A stretch of DNA of 64,000 nucleotides from Echinarachnius parma (taxonomy: Eukaryota > Echinodermata > Echinoidea > Clypeasteroida > Echinarachniidae): positions 1 through 64,000 of the forward strand of contig JBAMJV010003005.1 of NCBI GenBank assembly GCA_037951105.1. Direction: 5' to 3'. Positions within the stretch are counted from its first letter, which is position 1; each line of letters starts with the position of its first letter. Positions 1 through 13,700 of the stretch are shown here, piece after piece. The notes beneath the pieces were generated by a model. That model searched no databases, was not told where the DNA came from, and saw nothing but the letters and a program-made list of their open reading frames with translations. The translations under genes were made by a program, and so were the position numbers.

Positions 1-810
1 TTTTTGCAGCGTATTATTGAAAAAATCACTCTTAGGATCGCCATGTTATATGAAGGTCCGTGCTAATGTTCTCGGCGGAAATTCGCCGTGGAAATTCGCT
101 CCAATAGAAACGCAGCTTAATGAAACATCCATTCTTTTTGTCATGTCGGCATAGGCATGTCTCAGAAGAGAAAGGCACATTTTTACATTTGTGATGATGA
201 ATTTTGATTGCATGTTTAGTACTGTAGAATCACACAGAAAGGTTATTGATTAATGGTGCATGTGCCTGTGTGTCTGTTGCTACTGCCTTTGTACTGGAGC
301 AAGTCACAGAAAAAAAAAACAAGTTTAATTAATTATTTAACTACATGAAATAACTATCTAATTTCTCAAATTCATAATCATATTTCATGATTAATTTTGA
401 TTTATTTGTAAATTATTTGCAATTACATCAATAAATGGGTTTCTAACACATGCTTTAATAAATAGACTTAATATTTTAGCGTTTACGTAATACTACTTAC
501 TAGAGAAGTTAGTCACATCAATAAGTAGATCGACAAATCTAGCCTGCTGCACTATCCAACGCAAAAACATTTTTTGTTGGCTGATTTCTCCCTCTATTTA
601 CCAACTTTCGTTTATGTGATCCACAATTCATATACTTTGATAATAATTACCGACTTTGTTGTTTTGAAGACCGCAAAATGTAGGGAAAAAAAGATCATTT
701 CCTGTTTGTTTTCCTTACTGATGCATCCTAAAACATAGCGTTCAACTGTTGAACGGTACAGTGTACGAATGGGCGGTATGCTTATCTCCAGTGTATGCTA
801 TATTGCGTGT

Positions 811-836
811 AAATGGTCCACCCGAGTGGACCATTT
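811..836. repeat. Short perfect hairpin
   Basis: An 11-bp arm (AAATGGTCCAC) is followed by a 4-base loop and its exact reverse complement. No flanking duplication was identified. Confidence 0.8.
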
Positions 837-860
837 ATTTACTTTGTAGATGGCCTCTTT

Positions 861-937
861 GGCCTCTTTGACATTATTACGAACATATTTTACTGTCGGC
901 ATTCTAGCTTGCCGACAGTAATAATGTCAAAGAGGCC
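861..937. repeat. Inverted repeat with interrupted left arm
   Basis: The right arm at 910-937 is the reverse complement of the left arm beginning at 861, except that the left arm carries 13 extra bases around 881-893. The arms are about 28 bp and start and end with GGCCTCTTTG / CAAAGAGGCC. It looks like a small foldback element or MITE remnant. Confidence 0.75.
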
Positions 938-1715
938 ATGAAAGCGCTAGATTTGTCGATTTAATCAATACTAATTATATGATCAGGCTACCAAATATGG
1001 CCTGTGCTGTAATATGGCCCCCTGTTTATCAGCTGATTAAGCGCATTAACACAGATAATTCCGCGCAGTTAACTTCTTTTGCTTATCTATTTTCCTTTGT
1101 GGTTATGCTTAAATGCGCAATAAGACTCATCGCGCAAGCAAAAACCATCTTCTGCGCGCTATAGAGTATAGTCAAGTGTGTACAAATGAATGGGAAATTT
1201 GTTTTCCCAGGGGAATAAATGACATTGTTTCAGAATCGGCTCAGATTCGGCAGATTTGTCAAGTTTATACAAATATTTTGTGGATAAATGTAATCTTGAA
1301 GATAATTTAAGAACACTTTGACTTTCATTGATTTTTGTACGCAATGAAATGCAAATCGTCATTACTGGACAATTACGATCGCAGTCGGCAAATAAGCTAG
1401 GTATGACAGTAAAAGTAATGCTATCAACGTGTTTATGACCGGGATATCTACAGGGCTACCCTACACTCCTGTCTAGATGATGATGATGATGGCATTGTTT
1501 TCATAGATTACAAAATCATTGAAATACATTAGTACAATTTACAACACAATAATCAGTAGATGGGGCTGTACTGTGGACACTCCATAAACTACACCATAAT
1601 GCACACGCTATTCATCCATTATTCATGAAGTTATATAATTTCCAAGTATCTTCATAATATTCTTTGTTTATTCATGTACGGTAATTTCTAATAAGATAGT
1701 TTTATAACATTTTAC

Positions 1716-1768
1716 CCCTCGTCATCAACCCCTTCGACATCGAGATCTTCTTCCAAATCGTCTGCCAT
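1716..1768 (-). CDS. Possible first coding exon of a divergent gene (acidic N-terminus)
   Basis: On the - strand an ATG at 1768 opens a short acidic frame beginning MADDLEEDLDVEG. It reaches a possible splice donor (GG|GTAAAA) at 1716/1715; unspliced, it would stop immediately at a TAA. The start lies 363 bp from the DHCR24 ATG and faces away from it across a GC-rich region, as in head-to-head gene pairs. I do not recognise the protein, and no second exon was found inside the window. It could also be a chance open frame. Confidence 0.35.
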
Positions 1769-1799
1769 TGCATTGTTTATTTTTCTTCCTTTTTTCACT

Positions 1800-2130
1800 A
1801 CCGCCCTCTATGTTTATAAACAGCACAGTGTTACATGTTCATAATTCAATCATATCAGGCGCGGCCGCCGGAAAATTTCGCCGCCGGGTAGTCAAGCAGA
1901 AGCCTCGCACCCCGCCCTAGCTAGGCCTAGCTAACTTTTCCGCCGACAGTAGCGGCGTGACCAGTACGACCTATCGCGCGCGTACGATTAAGCACAGTGG
2001 GCGAAACGCGTGGAGATCACTCATTTGGCACATACGACAAGCAACATTTGAGGTTTATTTTCATCAACTTTGACAATTGTGTGAAGCTTTTATACAGCTA
2101 ATCTAAAAGGTGTACCGCCTCAATAGAGCA
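1800..2130. promoter_or_regulatory. GC-rich putative promoter / 5' UTR of DHCR24, possibly bidirectional
   Basis: From about 1858 to 2030 the base composition changes sharply from the AT-rich surroundings to GC- and CpG-rich DNA, directly upstream of the DHCR24 start codon. No canonical TATA box is placed usefully for the + strand. That pattern suits a CpG-type housekeeping promoter. The transcription start cannot be placed from sequence alone. Vertebrate DHCR24 is controlled by SREBP-2; I saw no convincing sterol response element here. Confidence 0.55.
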
Positions 2131-2379
2131 ATGGAGCTCAATTTGGCTATGATTGCGTCAATTTTAGCCGGTACGCCGGTAGTTTGTTTGATTCTTCTGA
2201 TCCAAGTGAAGGGCCTCGAATACGTGATTGTGAAACAGCGATGGATCTTCGTTTGTTTGTTCTTGCTACCGCTGTCAGCTGTTTACGACGTGTTTTATTT
2301 CTTTCGCAACTTGCTGGTTTTCAAGATGAGTAGTGCCCCCAAGAAACACCAACAGCGGGTCCTTGATATCCAAAAGCAG
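2131..2379 (+). CDS. DHCR24: DHCR24 exon 1 (residues 1-83)
   Basis: This exon encodes the N-terminal membrane anchor and the conserved [20 protein letters not shown] and [11 protein letters not shown] segments. The donor is CAG|GTATGG, phase 0. The 943-bp intron 1 that follows is AT-rich, with no feature recognised. Confidence 0.95.
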
Positions 2380-4690
2380 GTATGGTATTTAAGGATGAAA
2401 TCAAGACATTTAATGCAAAAATCTCGAATTTCACATTGCATTTGTCACACATTGAAATTGAAAAATGAAATGCAGCTTGCCTTAATTTTTAAAATTAATA
2501 ATAAAAAAGGGAAAGTTAATTGTTGTCTGGCCAAGAACTGAAGAAGTCTTCAAGTTTAATCTGTATTCAAATCTTAAAATATGAAATAAATACAAGATTA
2601 ATAAAATATGAAAATTAATAAATGATGAACAAATGAAATTGGAAGTGGAATTATCACTATCACTTATCAGATTATCAATATCAAGATTAACAAGAAAACA
2701 AACATGTCTGACAATACAGAAAAATATGTTAGTTGATACAATTTTACAAAGTCAAAGACCAAAGAAAATGAATATGAAAAATGTTGAACTTGGAATCTTG
2801 GTGTTTTAAGTTTTAACATAAATTTGAACATTTTTAGTAAAGATTTACAGCGTCGTAACATAATTTACAGAAAAAAACAAAAAAAAAACAAATGAATCAA
2901 GATTGCTTGAAACTATTTTTTAAATATGATTAATATTACAATTATTAGAATTATGCATTCTTTTTGTGGTATTTTTACATGTATTACAAAATGCCATTGA
3001 CTGTTTGATCCAACAAGCTTTTATTTTTTAAAAATCATGCTGAACTCTAGAGTCAAAAGTCTTCCATGGCCATGTTCGAAGATTGCAATCAAATAATGAA
3101 CTCTTTCCTTTAGATGAGGGCCTTAGACTAAAGCCGTAAATACCAAAAGCCTCCATTAATTTAGACCACAAAAGACAATTTAGTATTTTAGTTTCTGGTA
3201 TTCGTAAATGAGACTATAAAAGGCTAAAGCGTAAAGGCTATTGAAAGCCTTAAAGTGTTAAATTTGTGAATAAAGACGTGTTAAGTTTGGTGGGGGAATA
3301 ATTATCTTTTGATCAATGGCAGGTGAGGAAATGGAAGTCCGACGGGGGCAAACAGCTGATGTGCACGGGGCGGCCTGGGTGGCAGACCATCAGTCTACGC
3401 GTGGGCAAGTACAAGCAGACCCACCGCAAGATCTTCATCAACCTCGTTGACATCCTGGACGTGGACATGAACCGACAGGTGCTTGCTCAGAACTACATTA
3501 GCTTGTGATTGACATTTTTCAGGGGGGAAACCTAGGCAGATGAAATATAGAATTTAATTGTTGGTGGTGCAAACCTGACTTGGTTGACACTAAAATTCCT
3601 GAAAGTCATCTTTTGGTGCCCCAGTTAACCATACATTTGTTTTAAAAACTAAATATTACAGAATGAGAAAATATTGTATTTTTTCCAAGCAAAATCACTT
3701 TCCTTAAAAAATCCAGTGGATGAAAAATTAAAGACTACTGTATTTGAAGGAAAAAAGTATTCTGTAGGTTGAAGATAATAGTGATGTTTGAAGTTACGAT
3801 CACATTTCTTTCTCTGAAGAAAGTTGAATACAAAATTACAAATGAATGTTATCACTCTGTCATTTGAACATAAATTATAAATGAAATGAAAACATAATTT
3901 TTCCAAATTGAACATTCTTTCATGTAACTATCAATTAAAAGGTGATGAGGGTGGAGCCTCTTGCAACCATGGGTCAGGTGACGGCCATGCTCAACCCTCT
4001 CGGCTGGACTCTCCCCGTACTCCCAGAACTGGATGACCTCACAGTTGGTATGTATGACAGTGAGGTTGATGATGATGCTGAGGTTGATGATGAAGAAGAA
4101 GATGATGGTGAATCATGGTGGTGATTAGTGCTGAGTCCAAATGGATACCTATTCGATATCCGACCGTGAAGGTCAGATACCGGATACAAATTTTCGGATA
4201 CGGGTATCCGAAAAATAAAAAAATAAAAAATAAATAAATTGTAATCCCCATTATATAGATTAGATCAGAAAATGGCACATTGAACCCTGCTTATCTATTG
4301 CTAAAGTTAAAAGTTAAGGTATTTTACATAAATACAAAACAAATAATAAACCAATGGTAAGAGGATTAATATACAAGTGGTATAGTGAGAGTCAAATTTA
4401 GAAGAATCTATGATGAGAATCATGAGATATCGAAGTCTTTCATCTTGACAGCAGTTTGTAACACTAACATCGCACTGTCCTGCCGATTCTAATTGAAAAA
4501 ACGGACGGATATCGGATTTTGGATATATTCAATATCCGACCGTTTTTACACGACTCATATCCGATTTTCAAAATATCTGATTTGACTCAGCCCTAGTGGT
4601 GATGGTAGAGATGATTACTGTAAGCGTACAGTAATCAACTACTTGTACTCAGTGACTATTCTAATGGTGATGATGATGATGGTGATGATG

Positions 4691-4722
<32 letters not shown>

Positions 4723-7700
4723 GGTAGATGATGATGATGACGATGATGATGATGATGCAGCTTACTTTATGGTAATTTACGGTTTTGTAAATGCAATACA
4801 TAGATCTATACAAAGACTAACTACTGTATTTCAAATACCTTTAAAATTATTCAATTGTAATTATAATTGTATGATTTGTCAGGTTGATGTGTAATTAAAA
4901 AATGTGTACATGCACAATAAAGTTATTGACTTTATGACCTTTGATTACAATTGAAATTACAAGAGCCTGTCAAAAAGTTTGCAAAAAGTTTAAATATTTC
5001 AAACTTGTGACCTTTGTTAATCGGATGATCATGCTTACCTGGTACTTAAGGCATTTTAAATTATGTCATGTGCAAACACAGCATTTCTACCCTTTGTTTT
5101 GGCATGCCTCAGTCAATATATGCTTACAAAAGATAACAGCATGCATCGGTTGACAGATGTAACTGTTATAAGCTTGTTGATGGGAGTCTTTATGAGATAA
5201 TTATCTTTATTTACTGAGCTCTTCATGTAATTGCCTAAGTGAATAAACAATTCTTCAAGGTTGAAGAAACTGCCCTTGTGCAAATAACACCACCTAGTAC
5301 AATGTGGCACCAACGTGATTCAACCTGTCATCAGAAGGACTTCAAGTGTCATACAGTTTTAACTAAATAAGTGCTCAATATCACTTTGTACATTGCATTA
5401 CAATTGCTAGATTTGAGTGGAAAATTGTTGTTGATTTTTATAAGAAAGTAGGATTGTTAGATTGTTAACACAGTTAACTCATGAATCAAATGAATAAAAT
5501 GTTCTTTTACAAAATCAGAACATATTTTTGTAATTCATCTAATGGATTCTAACCAATAAAATGCAATCTATAGCTCTTAACCCTATCAAGCCCAAGGGGG
5601 AGGGGGGGGGGGGGGGGGGGGGGACTCATTGAGCCCCCCCACCATAATGATATTTTTAAAGATTAAAATCTGCTAATGGGGTTTCTCATTATGTCTAGAA
5701 ACATTTTGAAATGAAAGAAATCAATTTGGTTCAAGTTTATACGGTGAAAATGTACTGTAGTTTGTCTGCTAAGTCTTATGAAGGTCACCTCCACAATGAC
5801 TTTGCGGACCAAAATGGGCCTCTAAATTCTAAAACCCATCAAATTCCACAAAAATGTCATGATCTATGTTCCAGATTATGTAATATTACATAATTATGTT
5901 AAGTTAAATTTGCCTGCTTAATATCAGTCCATGTGGCGAAAACAGCTAAATGTCTGAATTTTAACATTTTCTATGTTTTTCATCATATTATCATAAAAAG
6001 CGCCCTCATCTGGTGACCTTTAAACATGTTTAGGATTGCAACTTGTAGGGCTTGACCTGCTTGACATGTGTGCCAAATATGAAAGTGGTTGATTGAATAA
6101 TAAAGGAATTGGAGAGGGGGCCCTATGAGCCCCCCACCCCCCCCCCCCCCCCCAAATTGGGCCTGGGAATGCCAAACTAGCTTGGGCTTGATATGGTTTA
6201 AACAAACTGGTGGCAAGGGAACAATACAATATAGAATCTTCCTTTCTGAGGGATTTAAAACGCTATCAAGGTGCTAAATTGTCAACACAAAATTACTGAA
6301 ATAGCATATCAAATCCAGAGGGAACGTTCCATGATGTTCCTTGACAACAAAGCTAAGGCCATGAAAAATAAATGGTTGGATTGGCGTAACCCGCCCGCCC
6401 CTAAAAATACCGGTGCTAATGCACGCCGACTCTAGCTAGAGGTCTTTCTGAATTTTTAATTTTTTTAAAAATAATAATAAAAAATAAATAAATAAATAAA
6501 AAATTGCAATAGAATTTGCAATTGCGATGTGTAATATGTGTGTGTTTTTGTGTATTTGTGCGAAGAAAAAAAAAAAGAAAAAAAAAAAGAAAAAAAAAAG
6601 AAAAAAATCCCTACCGACCTACCCTAATTTTTGGTTGCCCGTTACGCCAATCAAACAAATTTTTTTTTTTGGCCTAACATGATCAGTTACCGTAAACCGG
6701 GGTGACTTTGGCACCCGGGGTGATTTTTGCCACTTTTTTAGAAGGATGTATTTTCATCAGGTCTCACTCTTCAGAACTAATTTTTTATTCTAAACATTAT
6801 CCTATAGGACTACATTAGAAACAATAAGAATTTTGTTCTGAAAAGTGATGCTTGATGAAAATACATTCATCTCAAAAAGTGGCCAAAGTCACCCCGGTTT
6901 ACGGTACATGTTTTGAATATTATAGTACATGATTGTACCCTTTTAGCCTCTGAGCTTTATTAGAAATGTGTTTTTTCAGAATTATATCAATTGGAAAACA
7001 TTGACCTCAAAACAGATCTACATGTATACTATGCTGTACATACACATGTTCAGTACATGTGTAAATGGTATCTGGAGAATTTCATACATGTGAATGTAAC
7101 ACATGTGTGCATTTCATACTGTATAGTCAATGGCATCTTAATTAAGAATGCAGTAAACATCCTTGTACATTAATTCTACATCCTGTGTTGATCTACACAA
7201 TAGGAATGAAGGGAATGTATGGTAATATACACTCTCACACTTCATATTGAGCTGAAATTCAAACCCATATTGTTAAAGGGGTAGTTCAGTTTTGGTATAC
7301 CAGAGGGCACAAAATAATTGTTTGTGAGATAATGAAAAACTGAGTGTAAAATTTGATTAACCCATCAAGGACGAGAGCTATTTTAAGGCAAAATTGATCT
7401 TTGTTTTCCTCTACAAATTGGCAACTCCTAAATTTTGTTGACCTATTAATGACATAAAAACAGGTGGAAAATATTTAGTTATTACAATTTAAGACAAATA
7501 TGAAGTGACTTTGCCGTAAAGTTGCCAATTTGAATGCCAATATATGTTTTTAAAATATCACAATGTGTTGCCAATTTAAGGATTTTTCTAAATTATAGCG
7601 ATTTACGCAATAATAGAAATCATTAAAAAATAACTAAAGCAGGTAGAGTAACAAAATAGGGCTCTAAAAATAGAGAAATTTATGCTATTTCTTCTTGTAC

Positions 7701-10700
7701 ACTTCACACAACTAGTCTTCTACTTGTTGAAGTGTAGGACTACGAAACCACAAATATGTGGGCCTTAGGCACTGATGGGTAGCATACAATTTTAATGACA
7801 GAATTAACTTTATTTGATCAAAATCGGTTCAGAAACGGCTGAAATATCAATAAATATATCCAATCGGAATGAATCTAGGCCCCAGATTTTTTAATCTAAG
7901 ATTTTAGAAAATGCTTACACTTCTTCAAAAATTTTCAAAAGAGGTGTTTAAATAGTTGTTGATGATGATCTCTTTTTTTAATCATTATTTCAACAAAGCA
8001 TAACATGAATAATTTTGTATGAAAAATGGTTGAAAACAAAAGTTTTTAGAGAGCACCCTCTTGTGTTTTAATGGCCTTTTTATGCCTCCGTAACGAAGTT
8101 GCCGGAGGCATTATGTTTTCGGGTTGTCCGTCCGTCCGTCCGTCCTGTTCTCGTATCGCGTTATCTCAAGAACGGATTGACGGATTCTGACCAACTTGGT
8201 ACATGTATGTATCTTGGAGGGCCGATGGTCTGATTAGATTTTGGGGTCATGAGGTCATAGGTCAAAGGTCACAGAGCTCATTATATATGCAAAAATAGCT
8301 CGTGATCGCGTTATCTCAAGAAGAGATTGACAGATTCTGACCAAACTTGGTACATGTATGTATCTTGGAGGGCCGATGGTCTGATTAGATTTTGGGGTCA
8401 TGAGGTCAAAGGTCAAAGGTCACAGAGCTCATTGTATATGCAAAAATAGCTCGTGATCGCGTTATCTCAAGAACGGATTGACGGATTCTAACCAAACTTG
8501 GTATGTTGTATGTATCTTGGGGGCCAATGATCTGATTAGATTTTGGGGTCATGAGGTCAAATGTCACAGAGCTCATTATATATACTCCGCAAAAAAAGAA
8601 ACTGGACACTTGTATAAGTTGAAATATTTCATATTAATGTACGATAAAGTGTACATTATCATATATCAAACTAGAAGGCCGACAAAGTCAGCATACCCAC
8701 GCCTCCCATTAGCCCTGTTCTACCCCTTCGTCGGCCTCAACCCATTCTAGATGTATTCAATATGTAAAAATGAACATCTGTTCATCTTCACATTAGTGTC
8801 GGGTCAATAATAATTATTAAATAAATAAATGTATTTTTCGGAAACTTACCAATTTCTTGGCGCTTCAAAGTTCAGATCAGCGTGTTGCAATTCAATTCCG
8901 TTCCGTATTAATTAACCCGGAATCGAAAGTACCGTACCATAACATATGGTACCGTGCGCGCGATCGCGATGCACACCTGGACTAAACTTGTTAGTTGCTG
9001 CATGCTCGATTGGATTCAGCGAGGTTACCGTACCGCGCCTATAACGTGCAGATATTATTTAGGCACACACGTGCATTAAATACATACTCAAACTTCAAGG
9101 TTCCACAGAATTTGCAGGGGTCAACCAATCATCACCAAAATCTAATCGATTCTTCCATGTCACTATCCAAACATTCCCTGAAAATTTGGTGCAAATCCGT
9201 TCACCCGTTCTCTAGTTATCTTGTACACAAACAAAAAAAAAAACAAAAAAAAAAAAAAACAGACAAACAAACAAACATACGGAACCCTTTACATAACCCC
9301 CTGCCGATTTCATCGGCGTGGGTAATTAAAGGGAATTTAGTCCTCTACATGCAGGGTATAACTTAAAGGTGTAATCGTTCATGCATGAAATGCCATGGTC
9401 AATTAACACTAGCAAGGTCTGTTTTCAAAAATAGCAAAACAATGGAGGACCACACCATTCGACTGAAATGATAGTAAGCGTTTCACTTAAAACAAGATGA
9501 GCGGGGCAAGTAAATTATGACATTATTCAACTTTATTGTTATGAACAAACTCTGGAAATACAAATTTGTCAATAAAACAGGGCCAGGTTATGAGAGCATT
9601 ATCATACTGGTCTGTATTACAGGCATGAAGCTTGTCTATTTCATGTGTCCCCTGCAATTTTAACCATAATTACCTAGAGAAATGTCATGTTAAAGACTGC
9701 CCAAATGTTTGACCAAGGGTGACTTCAGGTTTTGAAGATCTTTGGACTACGGTATAATTCTTGAGAAGAATTTATACCATTTTCATGCTGAAATAAGGGC
9801 ACAAACTGTGGTTTTGACTAATAAAGGGCAATTCCAAGCAAACATTGACATAACCATTGATTTTTCAAATTCGTTGTACCATAACAAATTTGGTATCAAA
9901 TGAAAGCTAAAAGATTGAATTTTCCAAAAATGTATTTTGTTTTTGAAAAAAAAAATTGTAAACTATTATTTTATTGTTAATATATAGCATAAATTAATTT
10001 TCAGTTATTTTCACAAAACATTCAATTAAATATTAAGCATAAAAGAACTGCGAAAAGGAGTTTTCATAAAATTTTATTTCAGTGTTGATAGGATCATTGC
10101 TTCAATTTTTCAGATAAATATCAATTTCGTCATTTTCGCTCTTCGTTCCGCTTCAGTGACTGTCTCATTTACAATCATTAATATGTCACGGCGTTACACT
10201 AAAAACATATTTTTAATATTTCTGGAAAAATATGAATGGGAATGAAATAATTTTTTGTTTTCTCTGTATTAGCCCATAGGGCTATAATATGCATGCTGAA
10301 TAGCAGCATTATCTTTTACCACTTATTAATATAATCAATATCAATTTGGTCACGGCGTTACGTTTTGTGTAACGCCGTGACGCTACCTACTGGATTCCCA
10401 TTGACATAACACAGTAGACATAATCAAATAGTGTAAGATATTTTTTGTAGGTATGCTTGGGCATTGCTCATGCTATAATTATATGAATAGGGTCAGTTGA
10501 TAATGTTTCCATCTCAAAGTTACCCGAGTCATGTATGTGTATGGGTTGTATGTCCGTCTGTCTGTATGTGCATCTGTACATCAGTGTTCTTTTTTTTGCA
10601 ATATCTCAAGAATCGTTGGATGGATTTCGTTCAAACTTTGTACAATCCATGTATTTAGAGGTACGGATTATTGGATATGATTTTGGTCCACGAGGTCAAA

Positions 10701-13700
10701 GGTCAAAGGTCACATAGCTAACAAATATGCAAAAATTATATTATTATCAAGATAGTTTGAGAATCCTTGAAGGATAACATGATAATAATACTGGTATGCG
10801 TCCAGTGAAGTATATGACCTGATTAGGGAATGGGGTCATGGGAGGTCATAGGTCAACAGGTCAAAATATTGTTGTTGTTATTTGTTCTCACAATTAAGTT
10901 CCAGAATCAATGTTAGAAAGAGTACTGTAGGTAAAAGAAAATTTTCTGAAACTGTTTGGGGCACAGGTCAAAGGTCACTCAGATAATTACCAATTCAAAA
11001 ACAAACATTTACTAACTCTGAAATCATGTTACATGAAACAAATCACTTGCAAATATGCACTGTGCAGACCAAAAATTAAACATTTGTATGTTATTTTGAG
11101 AAACAAGGTCAAAGGTCAGATGTCAAAGGTCTCATATTTCATTGTTACATTTAAAGGGTACCACCACCCAAAGATAATAATCTTTTTATAGAAAGGTAAC
11201 ATCTTTAGTATTCCATTCCTTCAATAAGTTCACAAAAATATGTTTTCAGAAAAAAATATATAATTGGAAAACGCATCACCATTCTCAGCCATGCGGTCAT
11301 GCGGTCTGAATGCGCAGACTATTATGCGAGCAGATCCAGCGGCGCTCTGTGCAGAGCGAACGAATCATCCGGGATTCTATTGACGTACGCGTGAATTGCA
11401 TTGGCGCACTCGCAAATGCCTGGCCCGTGTGGAACCACGAGATAGCCGTGGTTCCGTAAGTGGTGGAAATTAATTGCTTTGTTTATGAATTACCCAACCC
11501 TTTGTAAAATGTTGGGTATCTATTTGATATCACAAAACGGTACCAAAACATATAATAATGTGTTGTCCTTTGCCTGGTGGTCCCCTTTAAGTATGTATTT
11601 TGGTTTTAATATTTGATGGTTCCATTAACTAACTTCTGAAATAGATAAGAATTTCAATTATGTCCTAAAAGATTATTTGATCAATAGAGGGCGCTGTGCT
11701 GCAAATTTGTGTCATGCGGATGATCATTTAATAGCATCTTGGTTATATCACCCATTCATCTAGTTCTTTATTGATTCTGGATCACTACATTAAAATTATA
11801 TCATATTATTCATCTCTTTAATATCTCCCATATATATAACATGTACAATTCAGAGGTCACGGTGTTACAGTCACGGCGTTACAGTGCATAGATACATTTA
11901 TGATATCATATTTACTATGAGCATTGGATTTTTTCTACATTTTTATTTGGATGTTCTAACTTGATGTCTAGTACAAAGAATCAATGTGACAAAAGTGCAA
12001 AATGTTCCTGTAGTTCACAGAGTTTACTTAGTTTCTTAGCATGTAAGAAACCCATGTCTTTTTGCCGTCACGGCGTTACGGCAGATATTGATATTCATAA
12101 TTAATAATTTATTGGGAATTTTGGTTTTCTTGCCTATTGTAAATTATTGGTAGGATAGTGGTTACAGATGCATATCAAAAGTTGGTTCTAGATATTTAGA
12201 TTTGATGAGTTATTTGGACTTTCATTGTGAGAAACACCCTCTGACCGTCACGGCGTTTGCTTGGAATTGCCCTAAAGCTTTGCCATTGAATTTCCCATTT
12301 TGTTACTTTTGGATGAAAATAACACCTATAACGTTCACAATTTGTCTTCATTTATACTCTTTATTGAGATGAAGATAGAAAAGGTCACATTTGTAATGAA
12401 AAATTATGCCATCTCATGAATATAGCGTTTTAGATTATGCTTATCAACATTTATATGGTTGAGTGGATGTTCCAGTTTTGCTATTTTTGAAAACAGACAT
12501 TGGTGTGGTTAATTGACCGTGACAAGTCATGCATGAATGATTTCATCTGGATTCCATGCGAATATTGAAGAAGGTAATTTTATCTTTAATTTGATATACA
12601 ATATCATATATTTTATCGTTAATGAATACGAAATATCTGGTCTCATACAAGTGTCCAGTTTCTTTTTTTGCGGAGTATATATGCAAAAATAGCTTGTGAT
12701 CGCGTTATCTCAAGAAGGGATTGACAGATTCTGACCAAACTTGGTACATGTATGTATCTTGGGGGGCCGATGATCTGATTAGATTTTGGGGTCATGAGGT
12801 CAAAGGTCACATGGCTCATTATATGTAAAAGTAGTTTGAGATTGGAAATCTCAAGAACTGAATATCAGATTTCAATCCAACTTGATACCTGAATTTATCT
12901 TAGGGAACAATTGTAGTCATTAGATTTTGGGGTCATGAGGGCAAACGTCAAGGTCACTTTAATATAGCTCATAATTGTGATATGTCAAGATCTAAAAGAC
13001 AGAGTACCATCAAAATTGAGTTGAGAGAATTAATTCAGTGTACATGTTGATTTGGGCTTGATATAAATAAATTGCGTAATGGCAGAGGCATCATTTTCGA
13101 CTGCGCGCAGTCGAAGATCCATCTAGTTTTTAATGATATTAATCTTTTTACTTAGACGTTTGTAATTTTTCTATATATACCTTTGGAGCATGGTGGAGTT
13201 ATAACTATTAGTTTGTAATGTAATGGTGCAGGTTTTGGTTACTAAAGCTCAGCCTTGCCAAAACTGTACTACCCGTTTAATAATGAATGAAATGATTACT
13301 GTCACAAATATGTAAACTTGTCTGAAGAACTGGGTAAACTGAATTTTTGCATTTTAATGTACAATTTTTGAAATGTTAGCTAAATTATGATTCTCAACTG
13401 AAAAATAAACAAAATTGTATGTACATGTTTTGTTTTTCTTTCAGGGGGACTTATCATGGGCGTAGGAATAGAGAGTTCATCCCACAAGTATGGCCTCTTC
13501 CAGCATGTTTGTGTGGGATTTGAGCTGGTCATTGCAGACGGGAGTGTTGTCTACTGTTCAGAGGTACCAGCGAAAAAGTTTGCTATTCTTATTCAACTTT
13601 CTAATGCGCTAAAAAGTTTGTAAAAAGTCCTTTTGAGGCTAGCTTCTTTTAGCTTCTTATATATGTCACTCAACCAAAAAAGTAAGTCCCCCCCCCCCCT

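Larger units (their letters stand above)
1..1712. other. Intergenic sequence, no gene recognised
   Basis: AT-rich DNA with no recognisable protein or RNA gene. It holds two short hairpins listed separately and a short ATG/GAT run near 1478. If the - strand frame at 1716-1768 is a first exon, later exons of that gene should lie here or left of the window. I found no convincing continuation. Confidence 0.5.
8091..13122. mobile_element. Tandem-repeat element of the GCCTCCG / GGTCAAAGGTCA type, split by a 4.1-kb insertion
   Basis: The left end is a hairpin (ATGCCTCCG ... CGGAGGCAT) followed by a TCCG run. About three copies of a roughly 140-bp unit follow, carrying GTTATCTCAAGAA, GATTTTGGGGTCATGAGG and GTCAAAGGTCA. 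The repeat breaks off at 8584 and resumes at 12677 with the same unit. It ends with GGCAGAGGCATC and a CGACTGCGCGCAGTCG hairpin near 13110. Without the insertion the element is about 0.9 kb. No coding capacity was seen. Confidence 0.7.

Noticed and set aside
2110-2541. A GTG start 21 nt upstream of the DHCR24 ATG and extension past the exon 1 donor
   Set aside because: Family alignment places the start at the ATG 2131, and exon 1 ends at the 2379 donor; the downstream frame is intron.
4643-4894. Met/Asp-rich open frame
   Set aside because: Produced by a GAT/ATG microsatellite; no conserved sequence beyond the repeat.
8478-9366. Open frames at 8478-8750 and 8995-9366
   Set aside because: They cross element boundaries (8584) and low-complexity A runs, with no protein-like conservation.
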